From positions 11,608 to 75,607 of the forward strand of contig NFUO01000389.1 of NCBI GenBank assembly GCA_002197545.1: a DNA stretch of 64,000 nt, written 5' to 3'. Below, one piece after another: positions 1 to 9,369 of this stretch. The notes beneath the pieces were generated by a model. The model did not search any database. It was not told where the DNA came from and was given only the letters and a program-made list of their open reading frames with translations. The position numbers were made by a program, and so were the translations under genes. The DNA comes from Acidobacteria subdivision 2 bacterium RH1 MAG20 (GTDB lineage: Bacteria > Acidobacteriota > Terriglobia > Terriglobales > Acidobacteriaceae). Positions within the stretch are counted from its first letter, which is position 1; each line of letters starts with the position of its first letter.

Positions 1-668
1 TCTGCAATCAAAAAGTTCGCGCCGCTCACCCCAGTCTTCACCCGCAGAAATTTCTCCCGCAGAAACATCCGCGCCGCATCGGCGAGGTCCTGCGGACTCT
101 CACCCAACTCCGGCAGATTCATCTTCCGCTGAAAGATCTCGCGAATCTGCTGCCGGTTCTTATGCAGCGCCGGAACCACGATATGCGAAGGCTGGTCTTC
201 GCCAAGCTGAATAATCAGCTCCGCCAGATCAGTCTCATACGCATGAATCCCCGCCGCCTCCAGCGCGGTATTCAGATGAATCTCCTCGGTGGTCATCGAT
301 TTGACCTTGATGACCTCGGTCGCACCTTGCGGCGCCCCGGCCCCGCTTGCCTTCACCAGCCCGGTCACAATCCGCCGCGCCTCCTCGGCATCGCGAGCCC
401 AATGCACAACGCCACCCACCCGCGTGCAGTTGGCCTCAAATTGCTCCAGATAGAAATCCAGATGCTCCATCGTGTGTTGACGAATCTGCTTTCCCGCCTC
501 GCGCAACTGCTGCCAGTCCGGCATCTCCGCAACCACCCGAGCGCGCTTGGCCTGAATTACGTCGGTAGCATGACGAACATTCTTCCGCATCTGCGTATCG
601 CCCAGCGCAGCCCTCGCTGCCATCGGAAACACCGGTGCCGTCTTCGGGTCCAATGCAACTCCGCTCAT
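1..668 (-). CDS. lutB: LutB-like lactate utilization iron-sulfur protein, 3' part missing (window edge)
   Basis: Reading the minus strand from an ATG at 666-668 gives an open frame that leaves the window. Residues 1 to about 222 resemble the N-terminal half of LutB/YkgF, including an EIRQHTLENLDFYL-like stretch (here IRQHTMEHLDFYLEQ), VKSMTTEEIHLN, and SHIVVPALHKNRQQI. The family oxidises L-lactate to pyruvate with LutA and LutC; the ferredoxin-type Fe-S part of LutB lies in the missing C-terminal half. A GAGGG Shine-Dalgarno lies 7 nt before the ATG. It follows the small gene at 679-1038 by 10 nt and lutA by about 380 nt, so it is probably the third gene of the operon. Confidence 0.85.
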   Translation of the reverse strand, partial: MSGVALDPKTAPVFPMAARAALGDTQMRKNVRHATDVIQAKRARVVAEMPDWQQLREAGKQIRQHTMEHLDFYLEQFEANCTRVGGVVHWARDAEEARRIVTGLVKASGAGAPQGATEVIKVKSMTTEEIHLNTALEAAGIHAYETDLAELIIQLGEDQPSHIVVPALHKNRQQIREIFQRKMNLPELGESPQDLADAARMFLREKFLRVKTGVSGANFLIA

Positions 669-678
669 CCTTGGTCCC

Positions 679-1038
679 TCACTCTGTATCGCATTTCCAA
701 ACCTGCAAACCACAATTTCTGCATTTCCGAACAAATGGGTTCATCCCCAAGTCACGTCCAAAGAGTCTCGGACCCCATGCGAAAAAGGGGCGTCGACATC
801 GGGGACACGGCCAAGATCCCCATCGCGTCCAGGTATAAAACAAGAGTCCGAATCCAATAAGCAACGAAATGCCAGTTACTCCCCAGAAAACTGCTTGCGG
901 CATTTTGTACCCAAAGCAAAAATAGATTAGCCGGGCTAGGTCTGTGGGAAAGCGGCCCATATAGCTCGCAATCACCCAGCCGAAGAACGCCTGCCAACGA
1001 AGAGATCTGTAGTGGTTCCATTGTTCCGCGCAGCTCAT
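679..1038 (-). CDS. small membrane protein with C-terminal zinc ribbon, inside the lut operon
   Basis: About 119 aa from ATG 1038; a TTG at 1050 would overlap the lutA stop and is less likely. Two hydrophobic stretches are visible (around the FGWVIASYMG and AVFWGVTGISLLIGFGLLFY segments), followed by two CxxC pairs (CPRC and CRNC) that make a rubredoxin/zinc-ribbon-like tail. I do not recognise the family. It begins 9 nt after lutA and ends 10 nt before lutB, so it is almost certainly co-transcribed with them. Function unknown; a membrane-linked metal-binding helper is only a guess. Confidence 0.6.
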   Translation of the reverse strand: MSCAEQWNHYRSLRWQAFFGWVIASYMGRFPTDLARLIYFCFGYKMPQAVFWGVTGISLLIGFGLLFYTWTRWGSWPCPRCRRPFFAWGPRLFGRDLGMNPFVRKCRNCGLQVWKCDTE

Positions 1039-1046
1039 CCGTATTC

Positions 1047-1778
1047 TCAACCCTCATCCCCAGCCAGAATCTCCGCCAGATGCACCGTCTTCACTCCCGT
1101 CCTCTGCCGGTGCAACGCTCCCTGAATATGCATCAGGCAGCTATTGTCGCAAGCCGTACAAGCCTCCGCGCCTGTATTCAGCACTGCCGTCGTCTTCTCC
1201 GCGAGCATCGCGCTCGAAACCTCGGCATTCTTCACGGCAAATGTCCCACCGAACCCGCAGCACTGCTCTAGCCCTTCCAGTGGAACTAGGTCAATGCCTC
1301 TCACAGCCTTCAACAGGCGAAGCGGCCCATCACCCAGTCCTAGATTCCGCAATCCATGGCAACTCGCGTGATACGTCACCCGATGCGGATAGTAAGCTCC
1401 CACATCCTCCAACCCAAGCCCCCGCGTTAAAAACTCTGAGAACTCAAACACTCGCAGCAGCAGAGCATCCACATCCGCCATCAGCTTCGCATTGCCAATC
1501 TCCGCAGCCATCTTCGGATAGTGGTCCTTCATCATTGCCACGCAGCTTGACGATGGCACCACCACCGCCTCCGCGTCTCTGAACTGATCGACAAACCGCT
1601 GCACCAGCGGCATCGCCTCCGCCTGATAGCCGGTGTTGTAATGCATCTGCCCGCAGCAAGTCTGTCCGGCAGGAAACTCCACCGTATGCCCCAACCGTTC
1701 CAGCACCTTCACCACGGCCTTGCCCGTATCGGGAAACAGTGTGTCGTTGTAGCAGGTAATGAATAATGAAACTCGCAG
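1047..1778 (-). CDS. lutA: LutA-like (Fe)-S oxidoreductase, lactate utilization
   Basis: The protein has the two cysteine-rich CCG domains of the LutA/YkgE family: QTCCGQMHYNTGY near the N-terminus and EQCCGFGGTFAVK in the second half, plus CDNSC near the end. Length (about 243 aa) is usual. LutA acts with LutB and LutC in cytoplasmic L-lactate oxidation. The start is odd: GGAGGT lies at 1785-1790, directly against a TTG (1782-1784) but 6 nt from a CTG (1776-1778), and the CTG corresponds to the initiator of known LutA (MKVSLFVTC-like; here LRVSLFITC). I place the start at the CTG; TTG at 1784 would add two residues. Confidence 0.88.
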   Translation of the reverse strand: MRVSLFITCYNDTLFPDTGKAVVKVLERLGHTVEFPAGQTCCGQMHYNTGYQAEAMPLVQRFVDQFRDAEAVVVPSSSCVAMMKDHYPKMAAEIGNAKLMADVDALLLRVFEFSEFLTRGLGLEDVGAYYPHRVTYHASCHGLRNLGLGDGPLRLLKAVRGIDLVPLEGLEQCCGFGGTFAVKNAEVSSAMLAEKTTAVLNTGAEACTACDNSCLMHIQGALHRQRTGVKTVHLAEILAGDEG

Positions 1779-1908
1779 AACCAAACCTCCAGCAGGCTGA
1801 CCCAGCCCCTAAATTCAATAGAGAGTATATTTCCCCAACGCAATTCCGTCAGGTAGGATAGTACCCGCCAAGCACCACTAGTATCATTGCACCACCAACG
1901 AGGCCTGA

Positions 1909-3102
1909 GTGGGACCTAATCCGTTTATCGGCGTCATTTATCACTGGATCGGCGGCCTCGCTTCCGCCACGAACTTCATTCCCTTCCGCGCTATCAAGCG
2001 CTGGTCATGGGAGATCTACTGGCTCATCCAGGGCTTCGCCGCCTGGATCGTCGCGCCCGTCGTCCTCGCCTCCATCTTCGTCCCCCACCTCTTCCATATC
2101 CTCCTCATCTCGCCCCACTCCAGCATCGGTTACGCCCTACTCTACGGAGCACTCTGGGGAGTAGGCGGCCTCACCTTCGGCCTCGCCATCCGCTATCTTG
2201 GCATCGCCCTCGGCTACGCCGTCGCTCTCGGCCTCTGCACCGCCTTCGGAACCCTCATCCCCCCTATCTACTCCGGTCAGATGGGAACCATCATGCATGA
2301 AACCTCCGGCCAGGTCATCCTCGCGGGCGTGGCGCTCTGCCTCGTTGCTGTAGCGGTTAACGGGGCCGCAGGCTGGTCAAAGGAAAAAGAGACGACCCCT
2401 GAAGAAAAAGCAGAGGCAGGAGAATCCGATTTCTCCTTTGGCAAGGGCCTCGGCGTAGCCATCTTCGCAGGCATCATGAGCAGCTTCTTCGCCTTCGGCC
2501 TCGCCGCCGGCAAACCCATCGGCGACATCGCCAAAACCGAACTTCTCGCCAACCACCGCCTCGATCTCTGGCAGAACCTCCCCATCCTCATCGTCGTCCT
2601 CTGGGGAGGCTTCCTCACTAACTTGATCTGGTCCGTCATCCTCATCATCAAAAACCGCTCGGTCAACCAGTTCGCCGGCGCACCCGGCCACAACCCCATG
2701 CGCGCCTCCCATGCCTCAGGCGATACCCTCGTCGACTTCGACCCGCTCGACGAATCCGGCAATCTCTATCCAGACCGCCTCTCACCGCGCACCCTCTTCT
2801 TCAATTATTTCTTCGCCTCCCTCGCCGGCATCATCTGGTACTTTCAGTTCTTCTTCTACTCCATGGGCCAGACCAAAATGGGCAAATACGACTTCTCCAG
2901 TTGGACCCTGCACATGGCCTCGATCATCATCTTCGCCACGCTATGGGGCCTGGCGCTGAAAGAGTGGCGTGGCACCAGCCGCCGCACAAAATGGCTCGTC
3001 GCCGCCGGACTCTTCCTCCTGATCGGTTCCACCGTAGTCGTAGGCTACGGTAACTACCTCAAAGCCACGCAGGACATAATCAAAACTGCCATGCTCCACT
3101 AA
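1909..3102 (+). CDS. rhaT: RhaT-type L-rhamnose/H+ symporter family protein
   Basis: 397 aa, GTG start. About ten hydrophobic segments and several signatures of the RhaT family: AIKRWSWEIYW near the N-terminus, ALWGVGGLTFGLAIRYLG, the IIWYFQFFFYSMGQ and SSWTLHM stretches, and GLALKEWRG near the end. RhaT imports L-rhamnose with protons across the inner membrane. It is longer than the E. coli protein (344 aa), partly through hydrophilic loops at about residues 155-180 and 250-285. No rhamnose catabolic genes are next to it, so the actual sugar is uncertain. It is divergent from lutA with about 120 bp between them. Confidence 0.85.
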   Translation: MGPNPFIGVIYHWIGGLASATNFIPFRAIKRWSWEIYWLIQGFAAWIVAPVVLASIFVPHLFHILLISPHSSIGYALLYGALWGVGGLTFGLAIRYLGIALGYAVALGLCTAFGTLIPPIYSGQMGTIMHETSGQVILAGVALCLVAVAVNGAAGWSKEKETTPEEKAEAGESDFSFGKGLGVAIFAGIMSSFFAFGLAAGKPIGDIAKTELLANHRLDLWQNLPILIVVLWGGFLTNLIWSVILIIKNRSVNQFAGAPGHNPMRASHASGDTLVDFDPLDESGNLYPDRLSPRTLFFNYFFASLAGIIWYFQFFFYSMGQTKMGKYDFSSWTLHMASIIIFATLWGLALKEWRGTSRRTKWLVAAGLFLLIGSTVVVGYGNYLKATQDIIKTAMLH

Positions 3103-3143
3103 CTGCATTTGCCCTGAATCGAACTAGAATCATCCAAGCCGAA

Positions 3144-3731
3144 ATGACCGCACCTCTCCCCAACTCGGACATCTACCTCCACGTTCGCGTCGTCATCTCG
3201 ATCATCGTCGGCCTGTGCATCACCACGCTGCTCGCAGGCTTTGCGCGCTTCGTCCAGCATCCCCGCCGTGAGCACGCTTCGTTGCTCCATCTCGGATGGG
3301 CCGCCTCTATCCTCCTCTGGGTCGTTCATTTCTGGTGGTGGGAGTTTCGCCTGGCGACGATTCAGCAATGGACCTTCGAAGCCTACCTCTTCATTGTCTT
3401 CTACGCGACGCTCTACTACCTGCTCTCGAAGCTTCTCTTCCCCGACGACATCGCCGAGTACTCAGGCTACGAGCAGTACTTCCTCTCCCGCCGCCGCTGG
3501 TTCTTCGGCCTTCTCGCGGCAACTTTCATCGCCGACTATATCGACACCGCGCTCAAAGGCGCAGCCTATCTCCACTCCTTCGGCATCGAATACCCCATTC
3601 GACTGGCCATCAATCTCATCTTCTGCACCGTGGCTATGTTCTTCCCCAATCGCCGTCTGCAACTCGCGATCATGGCTGCCAGCCTCGCTTACCACATCGC
3701 TTTCATTCTCCGTTACTACAACGTCCAGTAA
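3144..3731 (+). CDS. hypothetical integral membrane protein
   Basis: 195 aa with about five to six hydrophobic helices (for example VVISIIVGLCITTLLAGF, AASILLWVVHFWWW, LFIVFYATLYYLLSKLLF). No cofactor or catalytic motif seen and no family recognised. It starts 41 nt after the rhaT stop on the same strand and may be co-transcribed with it. Codon use is like the neighbours. It ends 23 nt before the convergent DUF1348 gene. Confidence 0.75.
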   Translation: MTAPLPNSDIYLHVRVVISIIVGLCITTLLAGFARFVQHPRREHASLLHLGWAASILLWVVHFWWWEFRLATIQQWTFEAYLFIVFYATLYYLLSKLLFPDDIAEYSGYEQYFLSRRRWFFGLLAATFIADYIDTALKGAAYLHSFGIEYPIRLAINLIFCTVAMFFPNRRLQLAIMAASLAYHIAFILRYYNVQ

Positions 3732-3754
3732 CCTTTCTTCCGCCACCGCAGCCG

Positions 3755-4225
3755 TTAAAGCCCCAACTCGCTCAATCCCGGATGATCGTCGGGACGCCGC
3801 CCAATCGGCCAGTGATAGAGCCGCTCCGACTCTTTGATCGACAGATCATTGATGCAGGCATGGCGAACTTTCATCACCCCCTTTTCATCGAACTCCCAGT
3901 TCTCATTCCCATACGAACGGAACCACTGTCCCGAAGCGTCATGCGACTCATACGCAAACCGCGCGGCGATTCGGTCCACATCGAACGCCCACAATTCTTT
4001 GATGAGCCGATACTCAAGCTCCTTTGCCCATTTCCGTTTCAGAAACTCAACAATCTGCACTCTTCCGGTAACGAACTCCGAGCGATTACGCCACCGGCTG
4101 TCGACGGTATAGGCCAGCGCAACCCGCTCCGGGTCACGTGAATTCCAGCCATCTTCGGCCGCACGTACTTTCTGGATTGCAATCTCATGTGTAAAGGGCG
4201 GTATCAAAGCAACGTTAGCAGGCAT
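3755..4225 (-). CDS. DUF1348 family protein (NTF2/SnoaL-like fold)
   Basis: 156 aa from ATG 4225. The sequence carries the DUF1348 pattern: [50 protein letters not shown] and [15 protein letters not shown]. The family has an NTF2-like cone fold; no firm enzymatic role is known. The start was chosen because AAGGAG lies 7 nt before this ATG; an in-frame ATG at 4231 is too close to it, and a longer frame to 4345 has no support. Convergent with the membrane protein at 3144-3731 and divergent from pyrE. Confidence 0.85.
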   Translation of the reverse strand: MPANVALIPPFTHEIAIQKVRAAEDGWNSRDPERVALAYTVDSRWRNRSEFVTGRVQIVEFLKRKWAKELEYRLIKELWAFDVDRIAARFAYESHDASGQWFRSYGNENWEFDEKGVMKVRHACINDLSIKESERLYHWPIGRRPDDHPGLSELGL

Positions 4226-4330
4226 AATCATTCTCCTTAAAATTCTTCCCCACCATCTTTGAGCAGTCGTTTCTCCCATCACTTTAGTCCCTAACACCCA
4301 CTTCGCGCACTGCTCTACAATCAACAAGAC

Positions 4331-4981
4331 ATGCCAATCGACCACCGCACAGCTCTCCTCAACCTCATCGCCACCTACTCCTTCAAACTAGGGGATTTCA
4401 CCCTCGCCAGCGGTCAGAAGTCCGATTACTACATCGACTGCCGCACCACGACGCTCCACGCCGAAGGCGGCCGCCTCTCCGGCCTCGTTCTCTACGACCT
4501 CATCCGCCAGCACATTCCCCAGGCCGAAGCCGTAGGCGGCCTCACCATGGGCGCCGATCCCCTCGTCTCCAACACCGCCAGCGCCAGCGCCTGGGCTCTC
4601 GCCGACTACACCGAAATACTGGAACTCTCCAGCGAGCTTGAACTCGATCCCGACCCCGAACCGGCACCCACCCTCATCCACGGCTTCCTCGTCCGCAAAG
4701 CCGAAAAGACCCACGGCACCGGACGCCGCATCGAAGGCTTCCTGAAAAAAGGAGCTTCCGTTGTTATCGTGGACGACGTCTGCACCACCGGCGGTAGCAC
4801 CATCACCGCCATCGAAGCCACCCGCGAAGCCGGAATGAACGTAGCCGGAGTCCTCTGCCTCGTAGACCGCGAACAAGGTGGCCGGGCCAACATCGAAGCC
4901 GCGGCAGCCGGAGCACCTTTCCTCTCCGTCTTCACCGCCTCCGATGTTCGCGCCGCCCACATCGCCCTCAAAAAAGCCTAG
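4331..4981 (+). CDS. pyrE: orotate phosphoribosyltransferase
   Basis: 216 aa. The PRPP-binding signature [14 protein letters not shown] lies around residue 144, with [16 protein letters not shown] near the N-terminus and the [11 protein letters not shown] and HGTGRRIEG motifs between. PyrE joins orotate and PRPP to make OMP in pyrimidine synthesis. An acidic stretch of about 20 residues (around residues 90-115, [17 protein letters not shown]) interrupts the usual run between the GADPLV and [11 protein letters not shown] motifs; this is likely a surface-loop insertion. The stop overlaps the stop of the convergent dsbD-like gene by 4 bp, so no terminator fits between them. Confidence 0.93.
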   Translation: MPIDHRTALLNLIATYSFKLGDFTLASGQKSDYYIDCRTTTLHAEGGRLSGLVLYDLIRQHIPQAEAVGGLTMGADPLVSNTASASAWALADYTEILELSSELELDPDPEPAPTLIHGFLVRKAEKTHGTGRRIEGFLKKGASVVIVDDVCTTGGSTITAIEATREAGMNVAGVLCLVDREQGGRANIEAAAAGAPFLSVFTASDVRAAHIALKKA

Positions 4982-7074
4982 CGCGTATCCCGAGTGATCG
5001 CAGCAAGAACAACATCTTTCGTCAGCAACTCAGGCAAAACATCAGCAGGAGCATTCGGTGTTGCCGGATAAATGACATAAGTAGGAACTCCGCTCCGGTT
5101 CAGCGAAGCGAGCTCCTTGGTGATCTCCGGATCGTACTGCGTCCAGTCGGCCTTCAGCAGAGTGAGTTTGTGATCGGCAAACTGCCGCTGCACCTCAGCC
5201 GAGCGAAGCACAAGTCGCTCGTTGACCTGGCAACTCAAACACCACGCAGCCGTGAAATCGATAAACACAGGATGGCCGCTGGCGCGGGCCTGATCCAGAG
5301 TCTGCTGAGAGTACGGCTGCCAGACCAGCGTAGTGTCCTTCGGTTGATACAGCGGAATGGTAAGGCCAATGGCAGCGACAAGTACCGCAGCGATGGTACT
5401 GGGCCAGCGAGCTGGCCATCTGCCGAGGACCCAGCCGGCTACGGCAATCAACAGGAAGCAGCCAAGCAGGAGTGCGACCCGATATACGCCTTGTCCGCCG
5501 CCGGTGCCTGTAGCGAAAAGGCTCCCGTAAACATACGTTAGCCAGATGACGGTGGCGAAGAACACGACAGCGGTGAGTTGCTTGAAGATCTCCATCCATG
5601 CGCCCGGTCGCGGGAGAATGCGAGTCCAGGCAGGTTGAAAACTGAGCAGCAGATAAGGCGTTGCGAGACCCAGCCCAAGCGCAGTAAAGACAGCGAACGT
5701 GATTCCCGCCGGTTGCGCGAGAGCAAAGCCGATGGCTGCTCCCATGAGTGGAGCTGTGCAGGGAGTAGCGACGATCGTTGCGAGCACGCCAGTAAAGAAG
5801 CTGCCCGTTAAGCCCTGCTTCTGCGCCAGTTCTCCACCGACGCTGGTAAACGAAAGACCGACATCGAACTGCCCTGCGAGAGAGAGGGCGAAGAAGAAGA
5901 TGCCGGAGGCGAGGATAGCAAGAAAGGTCGGCGACTGAAGCTGAAATCCCCATCCAGCCTGCGCTCCACCCGCTCGAAGCCCAAGCAGAACGGCAACGAT
6001 AATCCAAAAAGACACCAGGATGCCAAGCGTATAGACAAGACCATGGCTGCGCAGACGGCTGCGTTCCTCTCCCGAAGACTGCACCAACGCAAGCCCCTTG
6101 AGAAAGAGCACGGGAAAGACACAGGGCATCAGGTTGAGAATGATGCCGCCAAGAAAAGCAAGGCCGATAGCAGTTATCGTAGTAATGCCACTGGCGCTGT
6201 TCGCCGGTTTAGTTCCCGCAGCAGTGGCCACTTCGCCCGGAGTAACAGAGGCGGTGACATCATAGGCCTGTGTAACGCTTAGCTTGAAAACGCCATGAAA
6301 CTGCGCTGGAAGTTTAGTAAGGTCTTCTGCCCGCTTAACGCGCAGACGAACGCCGTTCGGCAAAAGCTCTACTATCTGAGGCGCGGCGTTGGCAATCTGG
6401 TCCTGATCGAAGGGATAGAATTCGGCGTTGGCCTCCTTATGTCCGGTAATCAGCGTGAGAACAAAGTCTGTCTTGCCTCCCATGACGGTGAACTTCACAT
6501 CAGATGGAGCTGGCTTGGGAATGAGGTTGAGAGCATCCGCTACCGCACCTGTGGACTGCGCCGAAGCAGCGCCGGGAGTTACGGTGAGGTTGAGGCCCAG
6601 GTGCGCTTTGCCGGGGATGCAGACCTCGCGGCAGACCAGCCAGCTTACCTTCGCATCGAGATGGACGGGACCGGTTTTAGCTCCTTTTGCGGCAGTAATC
6701 TGAACAGGAAAGGCAGCTACGTTCTCGTAGCCGAAGTCCATCAACGGGCCAAGCGGAAGGCGGCTGGGAACAGGAAATTGCATCGAACCGGCGGTAATGC
6801 CGGGCGGGAGCGTCCAGTTGATGCGGGGCGGTTCGCCGGAGTCTCCGGCGTTAATCCAGTAGACGTGCCAGTGCGGTTCAAGGGTAAGCACGAGACCGGC
6901 CTGAAGAGTTCCACCGGGGGCGATATTGGGCGACGCTGCGACCAGTTCTGCCGTCAAATGCTGGGTTTTTACAGGGCCAGGGCCTCCGTCACCTGCCACC
7001 GTAAGCTGCGCGGGAGCGGTCAAGGTGGCGAAGAGGGCGCAGGCTGCAACGAACAGAGGATGGCGAATTTTCAT
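4978..7074 (-). CDS. dsbD: DsbD-type thiol:disulfide interchange protein
   Basis: 698 aa, inner membrane. A signal peptide is followed by a periplasmic N-terminal domain with a CREVC pair (around residue 150), a central eight-helix CcdA/DsbD region with membrane cysteines in LMPCVFPVL and VATPCTAPLMG, and a C-terminal thioredoxin-like domain with WCLSC at residues 611-615. This is the full DsbD arrangement, moving electrons from cytoplasmic thioredoxin to periplasmic partners; the N-terminal domain is longer than in E. coli and resembles ScsB-type proteins. Gene name is by architecture. Its 3' end overlaps the convergent pyrE by 4 bp. Confidence 0.88.
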   Translation of the reverse strand: MKIRHPLFVAACALFATLTAPAQLTVAGDGGPGPVKTQHLTAELVAASPNIAPGGTLQAGLVLTLEPHWHVYWINAGDSGEPPRINWTLPPGITAGSMQFPVPSRLPLGPLMDFGYENVAAFPVQITAAKGAKTGPVHLDAKVSWLVCREVCIPGKAHLGLNLTVTPGAASAQSTGAVADALNLIPKPAPSDVKFTVMGGKTDFVLTLITGHKEANAEFYPFDQDQIANAAPQIVELLPNGVRLRVKRAEDLTKLPAQFHGVFKLSVTQAYDVTASVTPGEVATAAGTKPANSASGITTITAIGLAFLGGIILNLMPCVFPVLFLKGLALVQSSGEERSRLRSHGLVYTLGILVSFWIIVAVLLGLRAGGAQAGWGFQLQSPTFLAILASGIFFFALSLAGQFDVGLSFTSVGGELAQKQGLTGSFFTGVLATIVATPCTAPLMGAAIGFALAQPAGITFAVFTALGLGLATPYLLLSFQPAWTRILPRPGAWMEIFKQLTAVVFFATVIWLTYVYGSLFATGTGGGQGVYRVALLLGCFLLIAVAGWVLGRWPARWPSTIAAVLVAAIGLTIPLYQPKDTTLVWQPYSQQTLDQARASGHPVFIDFTAAWCLSCQVNERLVLRSAEVQRQFADHKLTLLKADWTQYDPEITKELASLNRSGVPTYVIYPATPNAPADVLPELLTKDVVLAAITRDTR

Positions 7075-7223
7075 TTGAATTTAATTGTAGGCCGGGAACT
7101 TGAAATGATTGAGTTTTACGTGATTTTTGACGGACATAGCATGGCTTTTTGCAAGGAAAGCGTGGTCAAAAATGCTACCTCCATTTCATTAGACGTCGGC
7201 CGCAATAGATTTCCCCAGAAAAT

Positions 7224-7643
7224 TTAGCTGTGAACAAGGCGGCGATGCTCAACCATGATGCATCGGTCCATGACGACGTGGATACCACCCGCCTCAGCGC
7301 GAGCGGCAGCTTCGAGATGGATGATCCCCTGCTGGACCCAGAGGTTCTTGAAGCCAAGCTGGAGCATCTCGTCGACAATGACAGGAATGTACTTAGGTAG
7401 CCTGAAGACATTGACGATGTCGGGTTTGAGGGGAAGGTCAGCGAGGGTAGCGTAGGACTTCTCACCAAGCACAGTCTCTACCATCGGGTTGACAGGCAGA
7501 ATACGGTAGCCATGCTGCTGCATATAGGCAGGAACATAGTGGCTGGGCTTGCCGGGATCGGCAGAAAGGCCCACGACGACGATAGTAATCGGCTTCAGCT
7601 TGGGGTCGCCGAGCATGGCGCGGATCATTTCCGGTTCGTTCAC
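7224..7643 (-). CDS. CoA-binding domain protein (YccU-like)
   Basis: 139 aa single Rossmann-fold CoA_binding_2 protein. Typical features are TIVVVGLSADPGKPSHYVPAY near the start, the GYRILPVNP strand, VNVFRLPKYIPVIVDEML and LWVQQGIIHLEAA, ending with VVMDRCIMVEHRRL. Members bind CoA or acyl-CoA; the exact role is not established. It lies 38 nt after the yifB-like gene on the same strand and may be transcribed with it. Confidence 0.88.
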   Translation of the reverse strand: MNEPEMIRAMLGDPKLKPITIVVVGLSADPGKPSHYVPAYMQQHGYRILPVNPMVETVLGEKSYATLADLPLKPDIVNVFRLPKYIPVIVDEMLQLGFKNLWVQQGIIHLEAAARAEAGGIHVVMDRCIMVEHRRLVHS

Positions 7644-7681
7644 TGCCGTCTCCTTCCGCTATTAGATGAAGCCCGTCCCAT

Positions 7682-9274
7682 TTACGACCAATAACTTCTA
7701 TCCAGGGTCCGGTACTGGATCGCCTCGGCAATATGCTTCACCGCGATGTCCTGCTCTCCGCCTAAATCGGCGATGGTCCGCGCCACCTTCAAGATCCGGT
7801 CATGTGCCCGGGCGCTTAAGCCCTGTTGCTGCATCGCGCGCTCCAGCAATCGCTCAGCATCCGACGACAGCTCACAATAAGTTCGTATCTGCTGCGTGCT
7901 CATCTGCGAGTTAGAGAAGATCTGCCGCGAAGCCCCCTTCGCCGACCCCTTTGTTCGCTCTCCAGCCTGGCTGAACCGCTCATGTTGCCGCTCCCTGGCG
8001 GCCAGCACCCGATTGCGTATCTCTTCCGAACCCTCCGCCGCGGAGCCGCCCCGAAGCTCCTTATACTGCACCGCCGGGACCTCAATATGAATATCGATCC
8101 GGTCCAGCAACGGTCCCGAAACCTTCGACACATATCGCTGAATCATCGGCGGCGTACACATACACTCCCGCGACTTATCGTTGAAATATCCGCACGGACA
8201 AGGGTTCATCGCCGCCGCCAGCATGAACCGCGCCGGAAAGCTTAAGCTCATCGCCGCCCGCGCAATCGTCACCATTCCGTCCTCAAGCGGCTGCCGCATC
8301 ACCTCCAGAACGTTCCGGGGAAACTCCGGCAGCTCATCCAGAAACAGCAGCCCGTTGTGCGCCAGCGAAACCTCGCCCGGCCGCGGCATCATCCCGCCGC
8401 CAATCAACCCCGCATCCGAGATCGTATGGTGCGGCGACCGGAACGGCCTGTGCGTCACCAGCCCCTGCTCCGCATCCAACACCCCAGCCACCGAATGGAT
8501 CTTCGTCGTCTCCAGCGCCTCCTCGAACCGCAGCGGAGCAAGGATCGAAGGCAGCCGCTTGGCCAGCATCGTCTTGCCCGATCCCGGCGGCCCAATCATC
8601 AAAATATTGTGTCCACCCGCAGCCGCTACCTCCAGCGCCCGCTTCGCCACATGCTGTCCACGTACATCTTTAAAATCAAATGGAAAGTGCTGCATCTCGC
8701 TCAGTAGATTTGCCGTCTCTACCTTCAGTGGCATCGCTGTCATCGTCCCGAAAGCAGCGGAATTCAATAACTCCCGCACCTCCAGCAAACTCTTCACCGG
8801 ATAGACGTTCACTCCCTGTACCACTGCCGCCTCACGCGCATTGCTCGCAGGAATAATCAGGTTCGGAATCCCTTTGGCTCGTGCGGCAACCGCAATCGGC
8901 AACATTCCCTGCACTGCCCGCAGGCTTCCGTCCAGCCCCAACTCCCCCACCAGCAGAAAATCACTCAGGTCCTTAATGTGGAGCGCGCCATAAGCGCCAA
9001 GTATCCCAATCGCAATCGGAAGATCGAACCCCGAACCCTCCTTCTTCAGATCAGCCGGAGCGAGATTGATCGTGATCCGGGTCGGCGGAATATCGAACCC
9101 GGAGTTCTTGATTGCCGACCGCACCCGGTCGCGGCTCTCCCGCACCGCCGCATCCGGCAGCCCCACCGTATTGAACTGTTCTTTATCCAGCTTGACGCCG
9201 GAAAAGTCCACCTCTACATCGATAATGTGTGCATCAATTCCATAGACTGCTGCACTGCGAGCCGTAAAGAGCAT
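7682..9274 (-). CDS. YifB/ComM family Mg-chelatase-like AAA+ ATPase
   Basis: 530 aa, the usual length. An N-terminal ChlI-type domain ([36 protein letters not shown]) precedes an AAA+ core with Walker [11 protein letters not shown] around residue 225, Walker [12 protein letters not shown], and a C-terminal Mg_chelatase_C domain ([33 protein letters not shown]). Relatives such as ComM are branch-migration helicases in natural transformation; whether this organism is competent cannot be read here. Divergent from the HEAT-repeat gene with about 95 bp between them. Confidence 0.93.
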   Translation of the reverse strand: MLFTARSAAVYGIDAHIIDVEVDFSGVKLDKEQFNTVGLPDAAVRESRDRVRSAIKNSGFDIPPTRITINLAPADLKKEGSGFDLPIAIGILGAYGALHIKDLSDFLLVGELGLDGSLRAVQGMLPIAVAARAKGIPNLIIPASNAREAAVVQGVNVYPVKSLLEVRELLNSAAFGTMTAMPLKVETANLLSEMQHFPFDFKDVRGQHVAKRALEVAAAGGHNILMIGPPGSGKTMLAKRLPSILAPLRFEEALETTKIHSVAGVLDAEQGLVTHRPFRSPHHTISDAGLIGGGMMPRPGEVSLAHNGLLFLDELPEFPRNVLEVMRQPLEDGMVTIARAAMSLSFPARFMLAAAMNPCPCGYFNDKSRECMCTPPMIQRYVSKVSGPLLDRIDIHIEVPAVQYKELRGGSAAEGSEEIRNRVLAARERQHERFSQAGERTKGSAKGASRQIFSNSQMSTQQIRTYCELSSDAERLLERAMQQQGLSARAHDRILKVARTIADLGGEQDIAVKHIAEAIQYRTLDRSYWS

Positions 9275-9369
9275 GGGTGGGCCTGGTCAATCCTTGAGGC
9301 AGTTAATTTTCGCCGAGTATAGCATCCAACCGCTATAACTAAGGCACGACTACGATGGAGCGACATCTC

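Noticed and set aside
162..860. 232-codon plus-strand frame at the window start
   Set aside because: Antisense to lutB and the zinc-ribbon gene, both of which have motifs and ribosome sites.
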